The notes beneath the pieces are model-generated. The model worked only from the letters and a program-made list of their open reading frames with translations, had not been told where the DNA came from and did not search any database. The position numbers and the translations under genes were made by a program. This document shows, one piece after another, positions 1 to 9,057 of a stretch of 64,000 bases of DNA; position 1 is the first letter of the stretch, and each line of letters starts with the position of its first letter. The stretch lies in NCBI GenBank assembly GCA_903822185.1, contig CAIJOA010000046.1, positions 30,929 to 94,928 of the forward strand, in the 5' to 3' direction. Origin of the DNA: an uncultured Rhodospirillales bacterium. GTDB taxonomy: Bacteria; Pseudomonadota; Alphaproteobacteria; ATCC43930; CGMCC-115725.

Positions 1-784
1 GGTCTGGGGTCCGGGCGGCATCCTCAATGCCGGCAACGACGACGCGTGGGTCAAGGTCCTCGACTACGCCGGCGGCACGGTCGTTCACGTCAATGCCGGT
101 GTTGCCGGTCTGATGTGCGCCCTCATGCTCGGCAAGCGTAAGGACACGGGTCCGGCACACAACGTCATCCTCACCTTCATCGGTGCGGGTCTCCTGTGGG
201 TTGGTTGGTTCGGCTTCAATGCTGGTTCGGCAGTCACCGCCGGCCTGCAGGCGGGCATGGCCATGGCCGTTACCCAGATTGCTACCGGCATGGCCGGCAT
301 CACCTGGATGTTCGTCGAATGGATCCATCGCCGTAAGCCGACGGTCATCGGTGTCTGCTCGGGTGCGGTCGCTGGTCTCGTCGCGATCACCCCGGCCTCG
401 GGCTTCGTTGGCCCGGCAGGCGCCCTCGCCATCGGCCTTGCCGCCGGCATCGTCTGCTACGCCGGTGCGGTTTGGGTCAAAGGCATCTTCGGTTACGACG
501 ACGCGCTGGATTGCTTCGGCGTCCATGCGATCGGCGGCGCCACCGGTGCCATCCTGACCGGCGTCTTCGCGATCAGCGAATACGGCGGAACCTCGGGCTG
601 GATCGAAGGCAATGCCGGTCAGGTGCTGAACCAGATCGAAGGCGTCGCCATCGTCATCGTCTATGACGTGATCGTCTCGCTCGTCCTCCTGAAGATCATC
701 GATGTCATCATCGGTCTCCGGGTCGATGAAGAGACCGAACGTGATGGTCTCGATCTCGCTCTCCATGGCGAGACCGTGCAGTAA
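1..784 (+). CDS. amtB: Ammonium transporter (Amt family), C-terminal part, 5' truncated
   Basis: Inner-membrane ammonium channel whose beginning lies before the window; the reading frame is already open at base 2. About 260 residues are visible. Both pore histidines of the Amt family are present, in GTVVHVNAG (codon 86-88) and FGVHAIGG (codon 524-526), separated by the expected run of hydrophobic helices. The tail DEETERDGLDLALHGE is the usual Amt cytosolic tail that contacts a PII protein (GlnK). In alphaproteobacteria glnK normally lies just upstream, which would be outside the window. A strong hairpin terminator follows at 845. Identification is near certain; only the N-terminal half is missing. 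Confidence 0.96.
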   Translation, partial: VWGPGGILNAGNDDAWVKVLDYAGGTVVHVNAGVAGLMCALMLGKRKDTGPAHNVILTFIGAGLLWVGWFGFNAGSAVTAGLQAGMAMAVTQIATGMAGITWMFVEWIHRRKPTVIGVCSGAVAGLVAITPASGFVGPAGALAIGLAAGIVCYAGAVWVKGIFGYDDALDCFGVHAIGGATGAILTGVFAISEYGGTSGWIEGNAGQVLNQIEGVAIVIVYDVIVSLVLLKIIDVIIGLRVDEETERDGLDLALHGETVQ

Positions 785-844
785 GTCTGTGTGTGTGAGT
801 AGGTTCTAAGTCTCGTTTACTACCGATCGTTTCTCCAGAACCTT

Positions 845-877
845 GGGGGTGCCGTTCGCGGCACCCCCATTTTCTTT
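845..877 (+). terminator. Rho-independent terminator after amtB
   Basis: A perfect 10-bp stem (845-854 with 859-868) closes a TTCG tetraloop and is followed by a T-rich stretch (ATTTTCTTTT). It sits 60 bases after the amtB stop codon. Confidence 0.85.
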
Positions 878-947
878 TGGCCCGTTTTCCACGCCCGGCG
901 CTGTCATAAAATTTGCGCGCGCCGGTGCTAGCGTCGAAGGGTTGAAC

Positions 948-1043
948 ATGGCGTCACTGATCATCATCGCGGCAATCTTCACGATCGGCTTCAGCGCCGG
1001 CTTCGGCATGCGCTCTTATATGTCGTACCGACGACGGCACTAA
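948..1043 (+). CDS. Small single-pass membrane protein, 31 residues
   Basis: A tiny gene: ATG at 948 preceded by a GAAGG ribosome-binding site 7 bases upstream, ending TAA at 1043. The product has one hydrophobic helix (roughly residues 3-20, LIIIAAIFTIGFSAGF) and a short basic tail (MRSYMSYRRRH). It lies between the amtB terminator and the symporter gene, with about 60 bases to the next start. Short proteins of this design, a hydrophobic helix with a GFxxGxGxRS turn and an RRR tail, are familiar as conserved hypothetical proteins in alphaproteobacteria. The function is unknown, and no comparison was run. Confidence 0.5.
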   Translation: MASLIIIAAIFTIGFSAGFGMRSYMSYRRRH

Positions 1044-1103
1044 CGACCGATTTGCCTTGGCTGTGTCTCGGGCTAGTCTCCCTCGTAAAGAAGGAGACTC
1101 GGG

Positions 1104-2399
1104 ATGACATCGTCCTCGGCGCGGGCATCGAAATTTTCCACCGTCGTCCGCGTATCCAGCGGCAACTTCCTCGAGATGTATGACTTCTTCGTCTTTGGCT
1201 ATTACGCCAAGGCGATCGGCGAGACGTTCTTTCCCACCGGCAACGAATTCGTCTCGCTGATGCTGTCGCTGATGACGTTCGGCGCCGGCTTTCTGATGCG
1301 GCCCCTGGGCGCGATCATTCTCGGCGCCTATATCGATCAGCATGGCCGTCGCGCCGGTCTGCTTCTGACATTGGTCTTGATGGCGGCGGGGGTGCTGCTG
1401 ATCGCGGTCGTGCCGGGCTATCAGACCATCGGTTGGCTCGCGCCGCTGCTCGTCGTCATTGGACGCTTGGTTCAGGGCTTCTCCGCCGGGGTCGAGCTGG
1501 GCGGAGTCTCGGTCTATCTCTCGGAAATGGCAACGCCCGGCCACAAGGGCTTTTACGTCAGTTGGCAATCGGGCAGCCAGCAGATCGCGGTGATGGTGGT
1601 GGCGCTGCTCGGCGTCGCGATCAGTCTCTATCTGCCGCCGGCGGAAATTACCGCCTGGGGATGGCGCATCCCATTCCTGATTGGCTGTCTGATCGTGCCT
1701 TTTATCTTCCTGCTGCGTCGTCACCTGGTCGAGACCGAGGCTTTCATCAACCGGAAGCATCATCACGCCAGCCCGATGGAGATCTTCCATTCGGTCGCGA
1801 CCCATTGGGGCATCGTTCTTATCGGCATGCTGATGGTGACGATGACGACGGTCTCGTTCTACTTCATCACTGCCTACACGCCGACCTTCGGCACGACCGA
1901 GCTCCATCTCTCTTCGACGTCGAGCCTGCTCGTGACGCTCTGCGTCGGTCTGTCGAATCTGATCTGGTTGCCGCTGATGGGGGCTTTGTCGGATCGCGTC
2001 GGGCGGCGGCCGCTGCTGATCGTCTTTACGCTGCTGACCTTGCTGACGGCTTATCCGGCTTTGCTGTGGCTGGTCGATGCGCCCAGCTTCACGCGTCTCT
2101 TGCTGGTCGAGCTATGGCTGTCGTTTCTCTATGGCAGCTATAACGGCGCGATGGTGGTGTGCCTGACCGAGGTAATGCCTGAGTCCGTGCGCACATCGGG
2201 CTTCGCTCTCGCCTACAGCCTCGCCGCCGCACTCTTCGGCGGCTTCACCCCGGCGATCAGCACTTGGCTCATTCATATCAGCGACAACCGCGCGATACCG
2301 GGCCTGTGGCTCAGCGCCGCGGCGCTCTGCGGCCTTATCGCGGCGCTATTGCTGGGCAATCGTGCGGCGGCGGCGCAACACGCACACGCCGCCGAATAG
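1104..2399 (+). CDS. MFS metabolite:H+ symporter, citrate/tricarballylate type
   Basis: A 431-residue, 12-helix inner-membrane transporter of the MHS branch of the major facilitator superfamily. The N-terminus ([20 protein letters not shown]), the loop [11 protein letters not shown] and the run [19 protein letters not shown] closely match what I recall of the citrate-proton symporter CitA and the tricarballylate symporter TcuC. It probably imports a di- or tricarboxylate with protons. The start has a strong AAGGAG 8 bases upstream. It converges on the ABC permease gene, only 17 bases away. The family is secure; the exact substrate is inferred. Confidence 0.85.
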   Translation: MTSSSARASKFSTVVRVSSGNFLEMYDFFVFGYYAKAIGETFFPTGNEFVSLMLSLMTFGAGFLMRPLGAIILGAYIDQHGRRAGLLLTLVLMAAGVLLIAVVPGYQTIGWLAPLLVVIGRLVQGFSAGVELGGVSVYLSEMATPGHKGFYVSWQSGSQQIAVMVVALLGVAISLYLPPAEITAWGWRIPFLIGCLIVPFIFLLRRHLVETEAFINRKHHHASPMEIFHSVATHWGIVLIGMLMVTMTTVSFYFITAYTPTFGTTELHLSSTSSLLVTLCVGLSNLIWLPLMGALSDRVGRRPLLIVFTLLTLLTAYPALLWLVDAPSFTRLLLVELWLSFLYGSYNGAMVVCLTEVMPESVRTSGFALAYSLAAALFGGFTPAISTWLIHISDNRAIPGLWLSAAALCGLIAALLLGNRAAAAQHAHAAE

Positions 2400-2416
2400 G
2401 CTCAACCCCTCTTTGA

Positions 2417-4156
2417 TCAACCGGGGCCGGCCGCGATGCCAAAGCGGTTGGACACGATGCGCACGACCGCGGCGGCGAGGAGGCTGATCAGCACGATAAT
2501 GACGCCAATCACCGCCGCCGGTCCCAACCGTCCATCGGTAAGGAAGTCGAGCTGCAGCACGGCGAGCACGCGGGTTTCACCGGTCGATAACAGGATCACC
2601 GATCCGATCTGACGGATCGTCGCGACGAAGACCAGCACGGCGACCACGGTGACGGCAGGCGCGACCAGCGGGAAGATGACGCGGCGGAAGGTCGTGAACC
2701 AATTTGCGCCGGCGCAGCGTCCGGCCTCTTCGATCTCGGCGCCAAGCTGCTGCATATGAACTTTCAGCACCTGCACGCCCATTGTCATGGCCGAGAGGAA
2801 GCTGACCAGGATCATGACGAAGATCGTGCCATAGAGCGGCGAGAAGATCGGCACCTGTAGCACCATGAACAGATAGCCGAAGCTGAGGATGATGCCGGGG
2901 ATCGAAATCGGCATCCACGACAGGATGTCGAGCGGGATGCGCCAGCGGGTCTTGAGCCGTACGGTGCAATAAGCGACGAAGACATAGACGCCGACCGCGG
3001 CGATGGTGGTGCCAAGGCCCAGCACCAGCATGTTGTGCAGCCCGGTGATGAAGGTCGTGTCGCCGAAGGCGTCGCGCCAATGTTCGAGCGTCCACATCTG
3101 CGGCAGGCCGAAGAAACCGAACAGCTTCATGAAGCTACCCATCAGCAACAGCCCCAGCGGGACGAGGCTGATGAAGATGACGAGCAGCAACAGCATCGCG
3201 AACGTCGGCCAGCGCATCCGTCGAAGCTGGTTCATATGCGCGCGATACTTGCCGGCGACGACGACATAGCTACGCCGCATCGAGGCCCAGCGCTGCAGAA
3301 TGATCAGCGGCAGGATCATGACGAGGATCGAGGTGGCGAGGACGCCGCCCTGGGCATAGGCCGGCGGGGCATGCGCGATCAGGCGATAGATCTTGGTCGA
3401 ATAGACATAGAAGTCGATCGGCACGCCGAGGAACAATTCGATCTCGAAGGCTTCGAGGCCGCGGATCAGCGACATCAACAGAACGACGGTGATCGCCGGG
3501 ACCATCAGCGGAATGACGATCCGCCACAGCGATTGCAGCGTCGTCGCGCCGGACATCCGCGCCGCTTCTTCGATGGAACCGTCGAGATTGCGGAACGCCG
3601 GCGTCAGCAGCATGACTTTGACCGAGAGGCCATAGGTCGTCAGATGCGCGAAGACGATGCCCCAATAGGAATACATATTGAACGGCGCGGTACTGACGAT
3701 GCCCGATTCGATCAGCCACTTGTTCACCAGGCCGAAATTCGGATCGAAGAACAGCAGCCAGCCGGTGGTGACGCCCAACGCCGGCAGGAAGAACATAATC
3801 CAGAAGCCGAACTCGATAGTGCGCGCGAACGGCACGTCGGTGCGTGCGAGCACCCAGGCGATGCCGATGGCGATCGGCAGCGAGATGCCTTGCACCGCGC
3901 CCTGCACCTTGATCGTGTTGACGATTGCCTCGAGAACTTCGGGATCGCTGAAGGCGATCTTCCAGGTCGCCATGCCGGCGCCTTGGAACGTGCCGCCGGG
4001 CAGGACGCTATTCACGATCACGGCGATGATCGGATAGAGCACCATGAAGCCCAGCACCGCCACCAGGCTGGCGACGATACCCTGCTCGGCGGTGAAGGGC
4101 AGCTTCAGCTTGCGCCGCACGGCGGGCTGCTGGTGGCTCACTGTCTCAGTCGTCAT
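2417..4156 (-). CDS. Fe3+-type ABC transporter permease, two fused permease domains
   Basis: A 579-residue inner-membrane protein with two tandem binding-protein-dependent permease domains, as in the FbpB/SfuB/CysW-type iron permeases. Each half carries an EAA loop that docks an ATPase: EEAARMSGATT...P near residue 195 and EEAGRCAGANW...P near residue 480. About 12 transmembrane helices are predicted by eye. It is the last gene of a minus-strand set with two binding proteins upstream (63-base gap). No ATP-binding gene follows: the next gene is the convergent symporter. Family assignment is firm; the metal or other substrate is inferred from the family and from the partner proteins. Confidence 0.9.
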   Translation of the reverse strand: MTTETVSHQQPAVRRKLKLPFTAEQGIVASLVAVLGFMVLYPIIAVIVNSVLPGGTFQGAGMATWKIAFSDPEVLEAIVNTIKVQGAVQGISLPIAIGIAWVLARTDVPFARTIEFGFWIMFFLPALGVTTGWLLFFDPNFGLVNKWLIESGIVSTAPFNMYSYWGIVFAHLTTYGLSVKVMLLTPAFRNLDGSIEEAARMSGATTLQSLWRIVIPLMVPAITVVLLMSLIRGLEAFEIELFLGVPIDFYVYSTKIYRLIAHAPPAYAQGGVLATSILVMILPLIILQRWASMRRSYVVVAGKYRAHMNQLRRMRWPTFAMLLLLVIFISLVPLGLLLMGSFMKLFGFFGLPQMWTLEHWRDAFGDTTFITGLHNMLVLGLGTTIAAVGVYVFVAYCTVRLKTRWRIPLDILSWMPISIPGIILSFGYLFMVLQVPIFSPLYGTIFVMILVSFLSAMTMGVQVLKVHMQQLGAEIEEAGRCAGANWFTTFRRVIFPLVAPAVTVVAVLVFVATIRQIGSVILLSTGETRVLAVLQLDFLTDGRLGPAAVIGVIIVLISLLAAAVVRIVSNRFGIAAGPG

Positions 4157-4188
4157 GCCCGTTTACTCGTCCTGGCCCGTTTACTCGT
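4157..4188. repeat. Short tandem repeat upstream of the ABC permease
   Basis: The 14-base word GCCCGTTTACTCGT occurs twice in direct orientation (4157-4170 and 4175-4188), 18 bases apart, immediately before the permease start codon. It could be a leader duplication or a protein site; no hairpin is evident. Confidence 0.6.
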
Positions 4189-4219
4189 TCCCGTCCCTAC
4201 GACGCGCCGTCTTTAACGC

Positions 4220-5341
4220 TTACTTCGCCTGACGGCGCCATTCACCGACGAGACGCACGGCCTCATCGACCGGATCGACGTCTTCCTCGCGCTGGGTGTG
4301 CATATATTCCGTCTTGGGCAGCGGCGTCTGGTCGGAATCGGCGACCGACGGTACGTCACTGCGGCGCGAATCCTGTTGGATCGCCTTGGCGAATTCGGAC
4401 TGCACGTCTTTGCTCAGGAACCAATTGACGAAAATCTTGGTCACGTTCGGATGCGGCCGCTTGTTGAAGATGAAGAGGGTCGATCCGCCGATCGATTCCA
4501 TATTCACCTCGGGACCATTGCCGAAAGGACGGATGTCGGTTTTGACGCCGGCTTGAACGAACGGCGCCATCAGCGGGCGAACCGGCGGGCCGATGCCGAT
4601 CCATTGCGTGCCGCGCGCCAGGGCTTCGACGACCTGGTTCTGCTGCGCCACCATCGTGACCTTCTGATCGGTCACGAGGGTCTTGAGGCCATCATCGCCC
4701 AGCATTTTGCGCAGCATGTAAGCCGGCGCGGTGCCTGCACCCTGGATCGACGGGTCCTGCCAGACGATCTTGCCCTTATAGTCGGGGTCGAGAAGAATCT
4801 TGATCTTGTCCTTCTCGACCTTCTTCGGGTCGATCTTCAGCGCGTCGTACCAGGGGCCGGCGATGAAGCGCGATGTGGCGAAGACATATTTCTTGGTGAC
4901 GTCGAGGAATGCCCCTTCCCAACCGCCGGTCCAGGTCTCGGGCTTTTTCAGCTCGGGGTCGATCATGCTGTCGAGGACGGGATCGAGAATCCCCTCATGG
5001 CCCATCGCATAAGAGATGGTGAAGCCCGACAACGCGAAGTCCCACAGATATTTGTCGGCGGCACGCTCGGTACGGATGCGCGCGGCGAATTGCGGCGATT
5101 GGATCACCGACATCGACAGCTTGATGTTGGGGAAGGCCTTGGGCCATTCGCGCTGCAGGAATTCGCGCGCCTGCTGATTGGGCTGCGACTGCATGATCAG
5201 CTCGCCTTCCTGATTGGCGGCGTCGAGCGTCTTTTTATACTCGGCCTTCCAGTCTTGGGCTTGCGCGAAGGCGGGCGCGGCACCAAGCCCGACCATCATC
5301 GCGGTAGCGGCGAACAAACTCTTTCGCATCATCATCGTCAT
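4220..5341 (-). CDS. Periplasmic binding protein of an iron-type ABC transporter (copy 2)
   Basis: A 373-residue secreted solute-binding protein. The N-terminus is a signal peptide (hydrophobic stretch, then AAPAFAQAQ with an AxA cleavage site); the true start may be any of three closely spaced Met codons. The fold type is that of the extracellular family 1/6 proteins that bind ferric iron or related ligands (KLSMSVIQSPQFAARIRTERAA; LLDPDYKGKIVWQDP). It is a near duplicate of the gene just upstream, sharing roughly three quarters of residues by eye. It is 20 bases downstream of that copy and just upstream of the double permease, so all three should act together. Iron is the likely but unproven ligand. 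Confidence 0.87.
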   Translation of the reverse strand: MTMMMRKSLFAATAMMVGLGAAPAFAQAQDWKAEYKKTLDAANQEGELIMQSQPNQQAREFLQREWPKAFPNIKLSMSVIQSPQFAARIRTERAADKYLWDFALSGFTISYAMGHEGILDPVLDSMIDPELKKPETWTGGWEGAFLDVTKKYVFATSRFIAGPWYDALKIDPKKVEKDKIKILLDPDYKGKIVWQDPSIQGAGTAPAYMLRKMLGDDGLKTLVTDQKVTMVAQQNQVVEALARGTQWIGIGPPVRPLMAPFVQAGVKTDIRPFGNGPEVNMESIGGSTLFIFNKRPHPNVTKIFVNWFLSKDVQSEFAKAIQQDSRRSDVPSVADSDQTPLPKTEYMHTQREEDVDPVDEAVRLVGEWRRQAK

Positions 5342-5361
5342 GTCCTTGTACTCAACCTTAC

Positions 5362-6489
5362 TTACTTTGCTTGCCGGCGCGTTTCTGCGACGAACTTCAC
5401 GGCTTCTTCCAGCGGCTCGACATCTTCCTCGCGCTGGATATGCATGTATTTCGTGTTCGGCAGCGGCGTCTGGTCGGCGTCGGCGACCGAGGGCACGTCG
5501 CGTCGGCGCGAATCCTGCTGAAGCACCTTGGCGAATTCGTATTGCACGTCCTTGCCGAGGAACCAGTTGACGAAAATCTTTGTCGCGTTCGGATGCGGCC
5601 GCTGGTTGAAGATGAACAAGACCGATCCGCCGATCGATTCCATGTTCATATCGGGCGTGTTGCCGAAGGGACGGACGTCGGTCTTGATGCCGGCCTGGAC
5701 GAACGGCCCCATCAATGGCCGCACCGGCGGGCCGAGGCCGATCCAGGCGGTGCCGCGCGCCATCGCTTCGATGACCTGATTCTGCTGCGCGACCATCGTG
5801 ACCTTCTGATCGACGATCAACGTCTTAAGCCCGTCATCACCGAGAAGCCGCTTCAGCAGCAGCGCCACCGGCGAGCCTGATCCGGCGATGGTCGGGTCCT
5901 GCCAGACGATCTTGCCCTTATAGTCGGGATCGAGAAGGGTTTTGATCTTCTGCTGCTCGACTTTCTTGGGGTCGATTTTCAGCGCGTCGTACCAGGGGCC
6001 GGAAATAAAGCGCGAGGTGGCGAGGACGTATTTCTTGCCCAGGTCGATGAAGGCATCGTCCCAGCCGCCCCACAATTCGGGCTTCTTGAGGTCGGGGTCG
6101 ATGACGCTATCGAGGACGGGGTCGAGTCCGCCTTCATGCGCCAATATATAAGACGGCGTGTAACCGGCGAGGGCGAAGTCCCACAGATATTTCCCCGCGC
6201 TGCGCTCGGTCCGGATGCGGGCGGTGAATTGCGGCGGTTGGATCACCAGCATCTGCAGCTTGATCTGCGGGAAGGCCTTGGCCCATTCACGCTGCACGAA
6301 ATCGCGCGCCGCCTGATTGGGCTGCGATTCCATGATCAGCTCGCCTTCCTGATTGGCGGCGGCGAGCGTCTTTTGATACTCGCCCTTCCAATCTTGAGCC
6401 TGGGCCTGGGCGGGCGCTTGGAACGGCAGGACGGCGAGCACGGCCGCGCTGAACAACGCGGTGCGGATAAAAGTCGTCGGGCGGTCCAC
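5362..6489 (-). CDS. Periplasmic binding protein of an iron-type ABC transporter (copy 1)
   Basis: The 375-residue paralogue of the next gene and first gene of the ABC set. The longest frame begins at a GTG at 6498, but that codon overlaps the GGGGAG ribosome-binding site. A second GTG at 6489 has that site 8 bases upstream and is preferred. A signal peptide follows (TALFSAAVLAVLPFQAPAQA). The two copies keep the same landmarks (GPWYDALKIDPKKVE, DPDYKGKIVWQDP, VTMVAQQNQV, IGGSxLFIF). They differ most in the central loop after WQDP and in the C-terminal tail, where ligand choice may have diverged. The 215 bases before it presumably hold the promoter; I see no clear consensus there. Confidence 0.87.
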   Translation of the reverse strand: MDRPTTFIRTALFSAAVLAVLPFQAPAQAQAQDWKGEYQKTLAAANQEGELIMESQPNQAARDFVQREWAKAFPQIKLQMLVIQPPQFTARIRTERSAGKYLWDFALAGYTPSYILAHEGGLDPVLDSVIDPDLKKPELWGGWDDAFIDLGKKYVLATSRFISGPWYDALKIDPKKVEQQKIKTLLDPDYKGKIVWQDPTIAGSGSPVALLLKRLLGDDGLKTLIVDQKVTMVAQQNQVIEAMARGTAWIGLGPPVRPLMGPFVQAGIKTDVRPFGNTPDMNMESIGGSVLFIFNQRPHPNATKIFVNWFLGKDVQYEFAKVLQQDSRRRDVPSVADADQTPLPNTKYMHIQREEDVEPLEEAVKFVAETRRQAK

Positions 6490-6704
6490 TCTTTTCACTC
6501 CCCGGCGCGGCGGTCCGAATGGAACAGACCCGCGGCACTGCTATTTTCTTAGGCGAAAACGATTGGTCGCATTCTACCCATGAGGATGGCGACTCCGAAA
6601 GCCGAAGCTCTATTGATCGCACGATTTTTAGCAGTTTCCCAGCTGTGACGCATCGACACCGAAAGAGTGTTCGGCGGCTTCGTTCTCGGGGTAAACGCAG
6701 CGTT

Positions 6705-7451
6705 TTAGGGAGTGGCGCGCCAGCGCCGCACGAATTCCTGCAACTCGGCGCCTTCGAGATCGGACACCGCCCACAGATTCATGCCGTTTTCGCGCCAATG
6801 AACCGCGTTATAGCCGTGGTGACCGGCGTTCTGCGGCGTGGCGTTGCCGTTTTCCGGCCAGATGAACAGATCGATCACATGCTTGTCGTGGCGATAGACC
6901 AAGGCCGCGACGGTTCGTTCGTCCAGATAATCGAGCCGCCCACCGAGGAGCGGGAAACTGTCAGTGGCGAGGTCCTTCACCGGCGGCGCGAAATCCAGCT
7001 TGCCGTCGAACCAGGGTTTGACCGTGTGCTGATCTGTCGAGACGACATCCTGCAAATGTCCCGGCTGCAACGCGCGAACATGGCCGGCGACAATTTGGTC
7101 CAGCATGTCGTGCTGCTCGGGCGTGACGATCATCAAGGTGATCGCTGCGGCGATCGCCATTCCAGCGGCGAAGATGCCGCCTTCACGCCAGAGGGTGGAT
7201 TTGCGCGGTATCGCCGGCGTTCGCGTCGCCAGCCCCGCGGCCAGCGCGCGGCGCAAACTGTCGGGCGCGCGATATCGCGGCGCGTCGTCGCGCATCAGGT
7301 GTCGCGCCGCTTCCAGATCGGCATAGGCCGCACGGCAGATCGCGCATTCCTGGCGATGGCTCATCGCGCGCACCGCATCGGCGGCATCGATCTCGCCGTC
7401 GAACTCGGCCTGCACCAGCAGCAGCTTCTCGCAATCCATATCGGTGATCAT
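6705..7451 (-). CDS. Zinc-type transmembrane anti-sigma factor
   Basis: A 248-residue inner-membrane regulator that should hold the adjacent ECF sigma factor inactive. The start chosen is the ATG at 7451, whose ATGA overlaps the sigma-factor stop codon; the longer frame runs into the sigma gene. The N-terminal cytosolic part has the zinc-binding anti-sigma signature H-x3-C-x2-C (HRQECAIC, about residue 32). One membrane helix follows (FAAGMAIAAAITLMIV). The C-terminal periplasmic part of about 140 residues has no motif I recognise and probably senses the signal. Translational coupling to the sigma gene is visible. Confidence 0.85.
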   Translation of the reverse strand: MITDMDCEKLLLVQAEFDGEIDAADAVRAMSHRQECAICRAAYADLEAARHLMRDDAPRYRAPDSLRRALAAGLATRTPAIPRKSTLWREGGIFAAGMAIAAAITLMIVTPEQHDMLDQIVAGHVRALQPGHLQDVVSTDQHTVKPWFDGKLDFAPPVKDLATDSFPLLGGRLDYLDERTVAALVYRHDKHVIDLFIWPENGNATPQNAGHHGYNAVHWRENGMNLWAVSDLEGAELQEFVRRWRATP

Positions 7452-7966
7452 CTCTCTTCGGCCTTGATGGCGGCGGCGAGCATTTGCCGCGCGCGCCATA
7501 ATCGCGACATCACCGTGCCGATCGGGGTTTCGGTGATCTGCGCGATCTCCTTGTAGGAAAGCTCTTCCAGCTCGCGCAGCACCAACGTCTCGCGCAGATC
7601 GACGGGCAGCTGCGATAAGAGGCGCGTGACACGGCGTTGATCTTGTCGGCGTGACAAAGCAGTTTCCGGATCGTCGCCGGGATCGGCGATCTCCGGTATC
7701 GTCGTGTCGCCGCCCTCTGTTGGCAACGCGACCAACACGACGCCACGCGCCAGCGCGTGCGAGGCATAGGCGGTGTTGCGCACGATCTGCAGCAGCCAGC
7801 CGCGCGGATTGGTGCCGCGAAAGCCGGTGAAATAAGTCGCGGCGCGCAGCACCGCTTCCTGCACGACATCGTCGGCATCGCTGGGACTGCGCGTCAGCCA
7901 GCGGGCAAGGCTATAGGCAGCATCGAGATGCGGCAGCACCACCGCCTCGAACGCCCCGCCCGTCAT
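7448..7966 (-). CDS. ECF-family RNA polymerase sigma factor
   Basis: A 172-residue extracytoplasmic-function sigma factor. Region 2 is seen in SPSDADDVVQEAVLRA (core binding and -10 recognition). Region 4 is a helix-turn-helix in LSYKEIAQITETPIGTVMSRLWRARQ. The frame is open to 8092, but ATG 7966 has AGGGA 7 bases upstream and gives a normal family length; ATG 7981 is an alternative. It is coupled to its anti-sigma factor by a 4-base overlap and transcribed away from the phosphoesterase and cupredoxin genes. These are the likely regulon, since such modules usually control the divergent genes (family knowledge plus inference). Confidence 0.9.
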   Translation of the reverse strand: MTGGAFEAVVLPHLDAAYSLARWLTRSPSDADDVVQEAVLRAATYFTGFRGTNPRGWLLQIVRNTAYASHALARGVVLVALPTEGGDTTIPEIADPGDDPETALSRRQDQRRVTRLLSQLPVDLRETLVLRELEELSYKEIAQITETPIGTVMSRLWRARQMLAAAIKAEER

Positions 7967-8118
7967 GCCTTGTTCCCTCATGCTTGCCGCCATCTGGATG
8001 ATGATCGCGGAAGGCGTGATTTTATTCGCGAAATAATCGCGCTGCCGAAAAAATTTATTACCGAATAAACCGCATGAAACCGCGATCTCCACCCCATCGA
8101 CATTGATGCGAGGGAAAG
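7967..8118. promoter_or_regulatory. AT-rich divergent promoter region of the ECF module
   Basis: The 152 bases between the sigma factor and the phosphoesterase contain an unusually AT-rich core around 8015-8065 (two ATTATT/TTATTACCGAATAAA stretches) in GC-rich surroundings. It must hold both divergent promoters. I could not find a convincing repeated ECF -35/-10 pair by eye. Confidence 0.45.
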
Positions 8119-9051
8119 ATGGCCAAGGATAATGAAACCGGAACGACGCGGCGGCAGGTGCTGCAATGCATGGCTTGGGGCAGCGCCGGCTTGCTGTGGA
8201 CGGTGACGGGCGGCGTGCCGCGTGCTTCGGCGCTGGAGCCGGGCGCCAAGGCGGCCAAGGATTTCACCTTTATTCAGGTCAGCGATTCCCATATCGGATT
8301 CAACAAACCGCCCAATCCCGAACCTGACGCGACCCTCAAGGAAGCGCTGTCGCGCATCGCTTCGATGAAGCAGCGACCGGCCCTGATGCTCCATACCGGT
8401 GATGTGACTCAGCTTTCAAAGCCCAGCGAATTCGATGCTGCGCAGGGAATCATGCAGACCGCAGGGCTCGAAACCTATTACGTGCCGGGCGAACATGACG
8501 TCATCAATGACGACGGCAAGGCGTTCTTCGAACGCTTCGGCCGCAACAAGAAAAGCGGCGGCTGGTACAGCTTTAATCAAGGCGGCGTGCATTTCATCGG
8601 CCTCGTCAATGTCTTGAACCTCAAGGCCGGCGGGCTCGGTTATCTCGGGCCGGATCAGATCGCCTGGCTTGGCAACGACGTGAAAGGATTGAGCGCCTCG
8701 ACGCCGATCGTCGTCTTCGCGCACATGCCGCTCTGGTCGCTCTATCCGCAATGGGGCTGGGGCACCGACGATGCGGCCCAGGCGCTGGCGCACCTGAAAC
8801 GCTTCGGCTCGGTGACGGTCCTCAACGGCCATATCCATCAGATCATGCAGAAGGTCGAAGGCAAGGTCACGTTCCAGACCGCCCGCTCCACCGCCTTCCC
8901 GCAGCCTACGCCGGGCGATGGCCCGGGCCCCGGCCCAATGCAGATCCCGGCCGACCGGCTGCGCACCGCGCTGGGCATCCGCCAGATCGATTTCGGACCG
9001 AAAAAACCGTCGAAGGCGCCCGGCATCCAAGACAGCGCGTTGGCGGGGTAA
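8119..9051 (+). CDS. Tat-exported calcineurin-like metallophosphoesterase
   Basis: A 310-residue periplasmic enzyme. The N-terminus is a twin-arginine signal (TTRRQVLQCMAWGSAG) ending near PRASA, so it is probably exported folded with its metals. Metallophosphoesterase ligands appear in order: VSDSHIG (D-x-H), HTGDVTQL (GD), VPGEHDV (GEHD in place of GNHD), FAHMPL and NGHIHQ (GHxH). It likely hydrolyses a phosphoester, but the substrate is not deducible. GAGGGAA precedes the start. The cupredoxin gene follows after 6 bases, and the ECF sigma pair is divergent, so both are probably induced together by an envelope signal. Confidence 0.88.
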   Translation: MAKDNETGTTRRQVLQCMAWGSAGLLWTVTGGVPRASALEPGAKAAKDFTFIQVSDSHIGFNKPPNPEPDATLKEALSRIASMKQRPALMLHTGDVTQLSKPSEFDAAQGIMQTAGLETYYVPGEHDVINDDGKAFFERFGRNKKSGGWYSFNQGGVHFIGLVNVLNLKAGGLGYLGPDQIAWLGNDVKGLSASTPIVVFAHMPLWSLYPQWGWGTDDAAQALAHLKRFGSVTVLNGHIHQIMQKVEGKVTFQTARSTAFPQPTPGDGPGPGPMQIPADRLRTALGIRQIDFGPKKPSKAPGIQDSALAG

Positions 9052-9057
9052 CAGGCG

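Noticed and set aside
954..1907. 317-codon minus-strand frame opposite the citrate-type symporter
   Set aside because: Charged low-complexity sequence typical of antisense frames in GC-rich genes; the plus strand has a full transporter.
7967..8118. A specific ECF -35/-10 promoter pair
   Set aside because: Candidate GTAAT...CGAT words appear on the minus strand, but I could not find a matching motif in the other direction, so no precise site is claimed.
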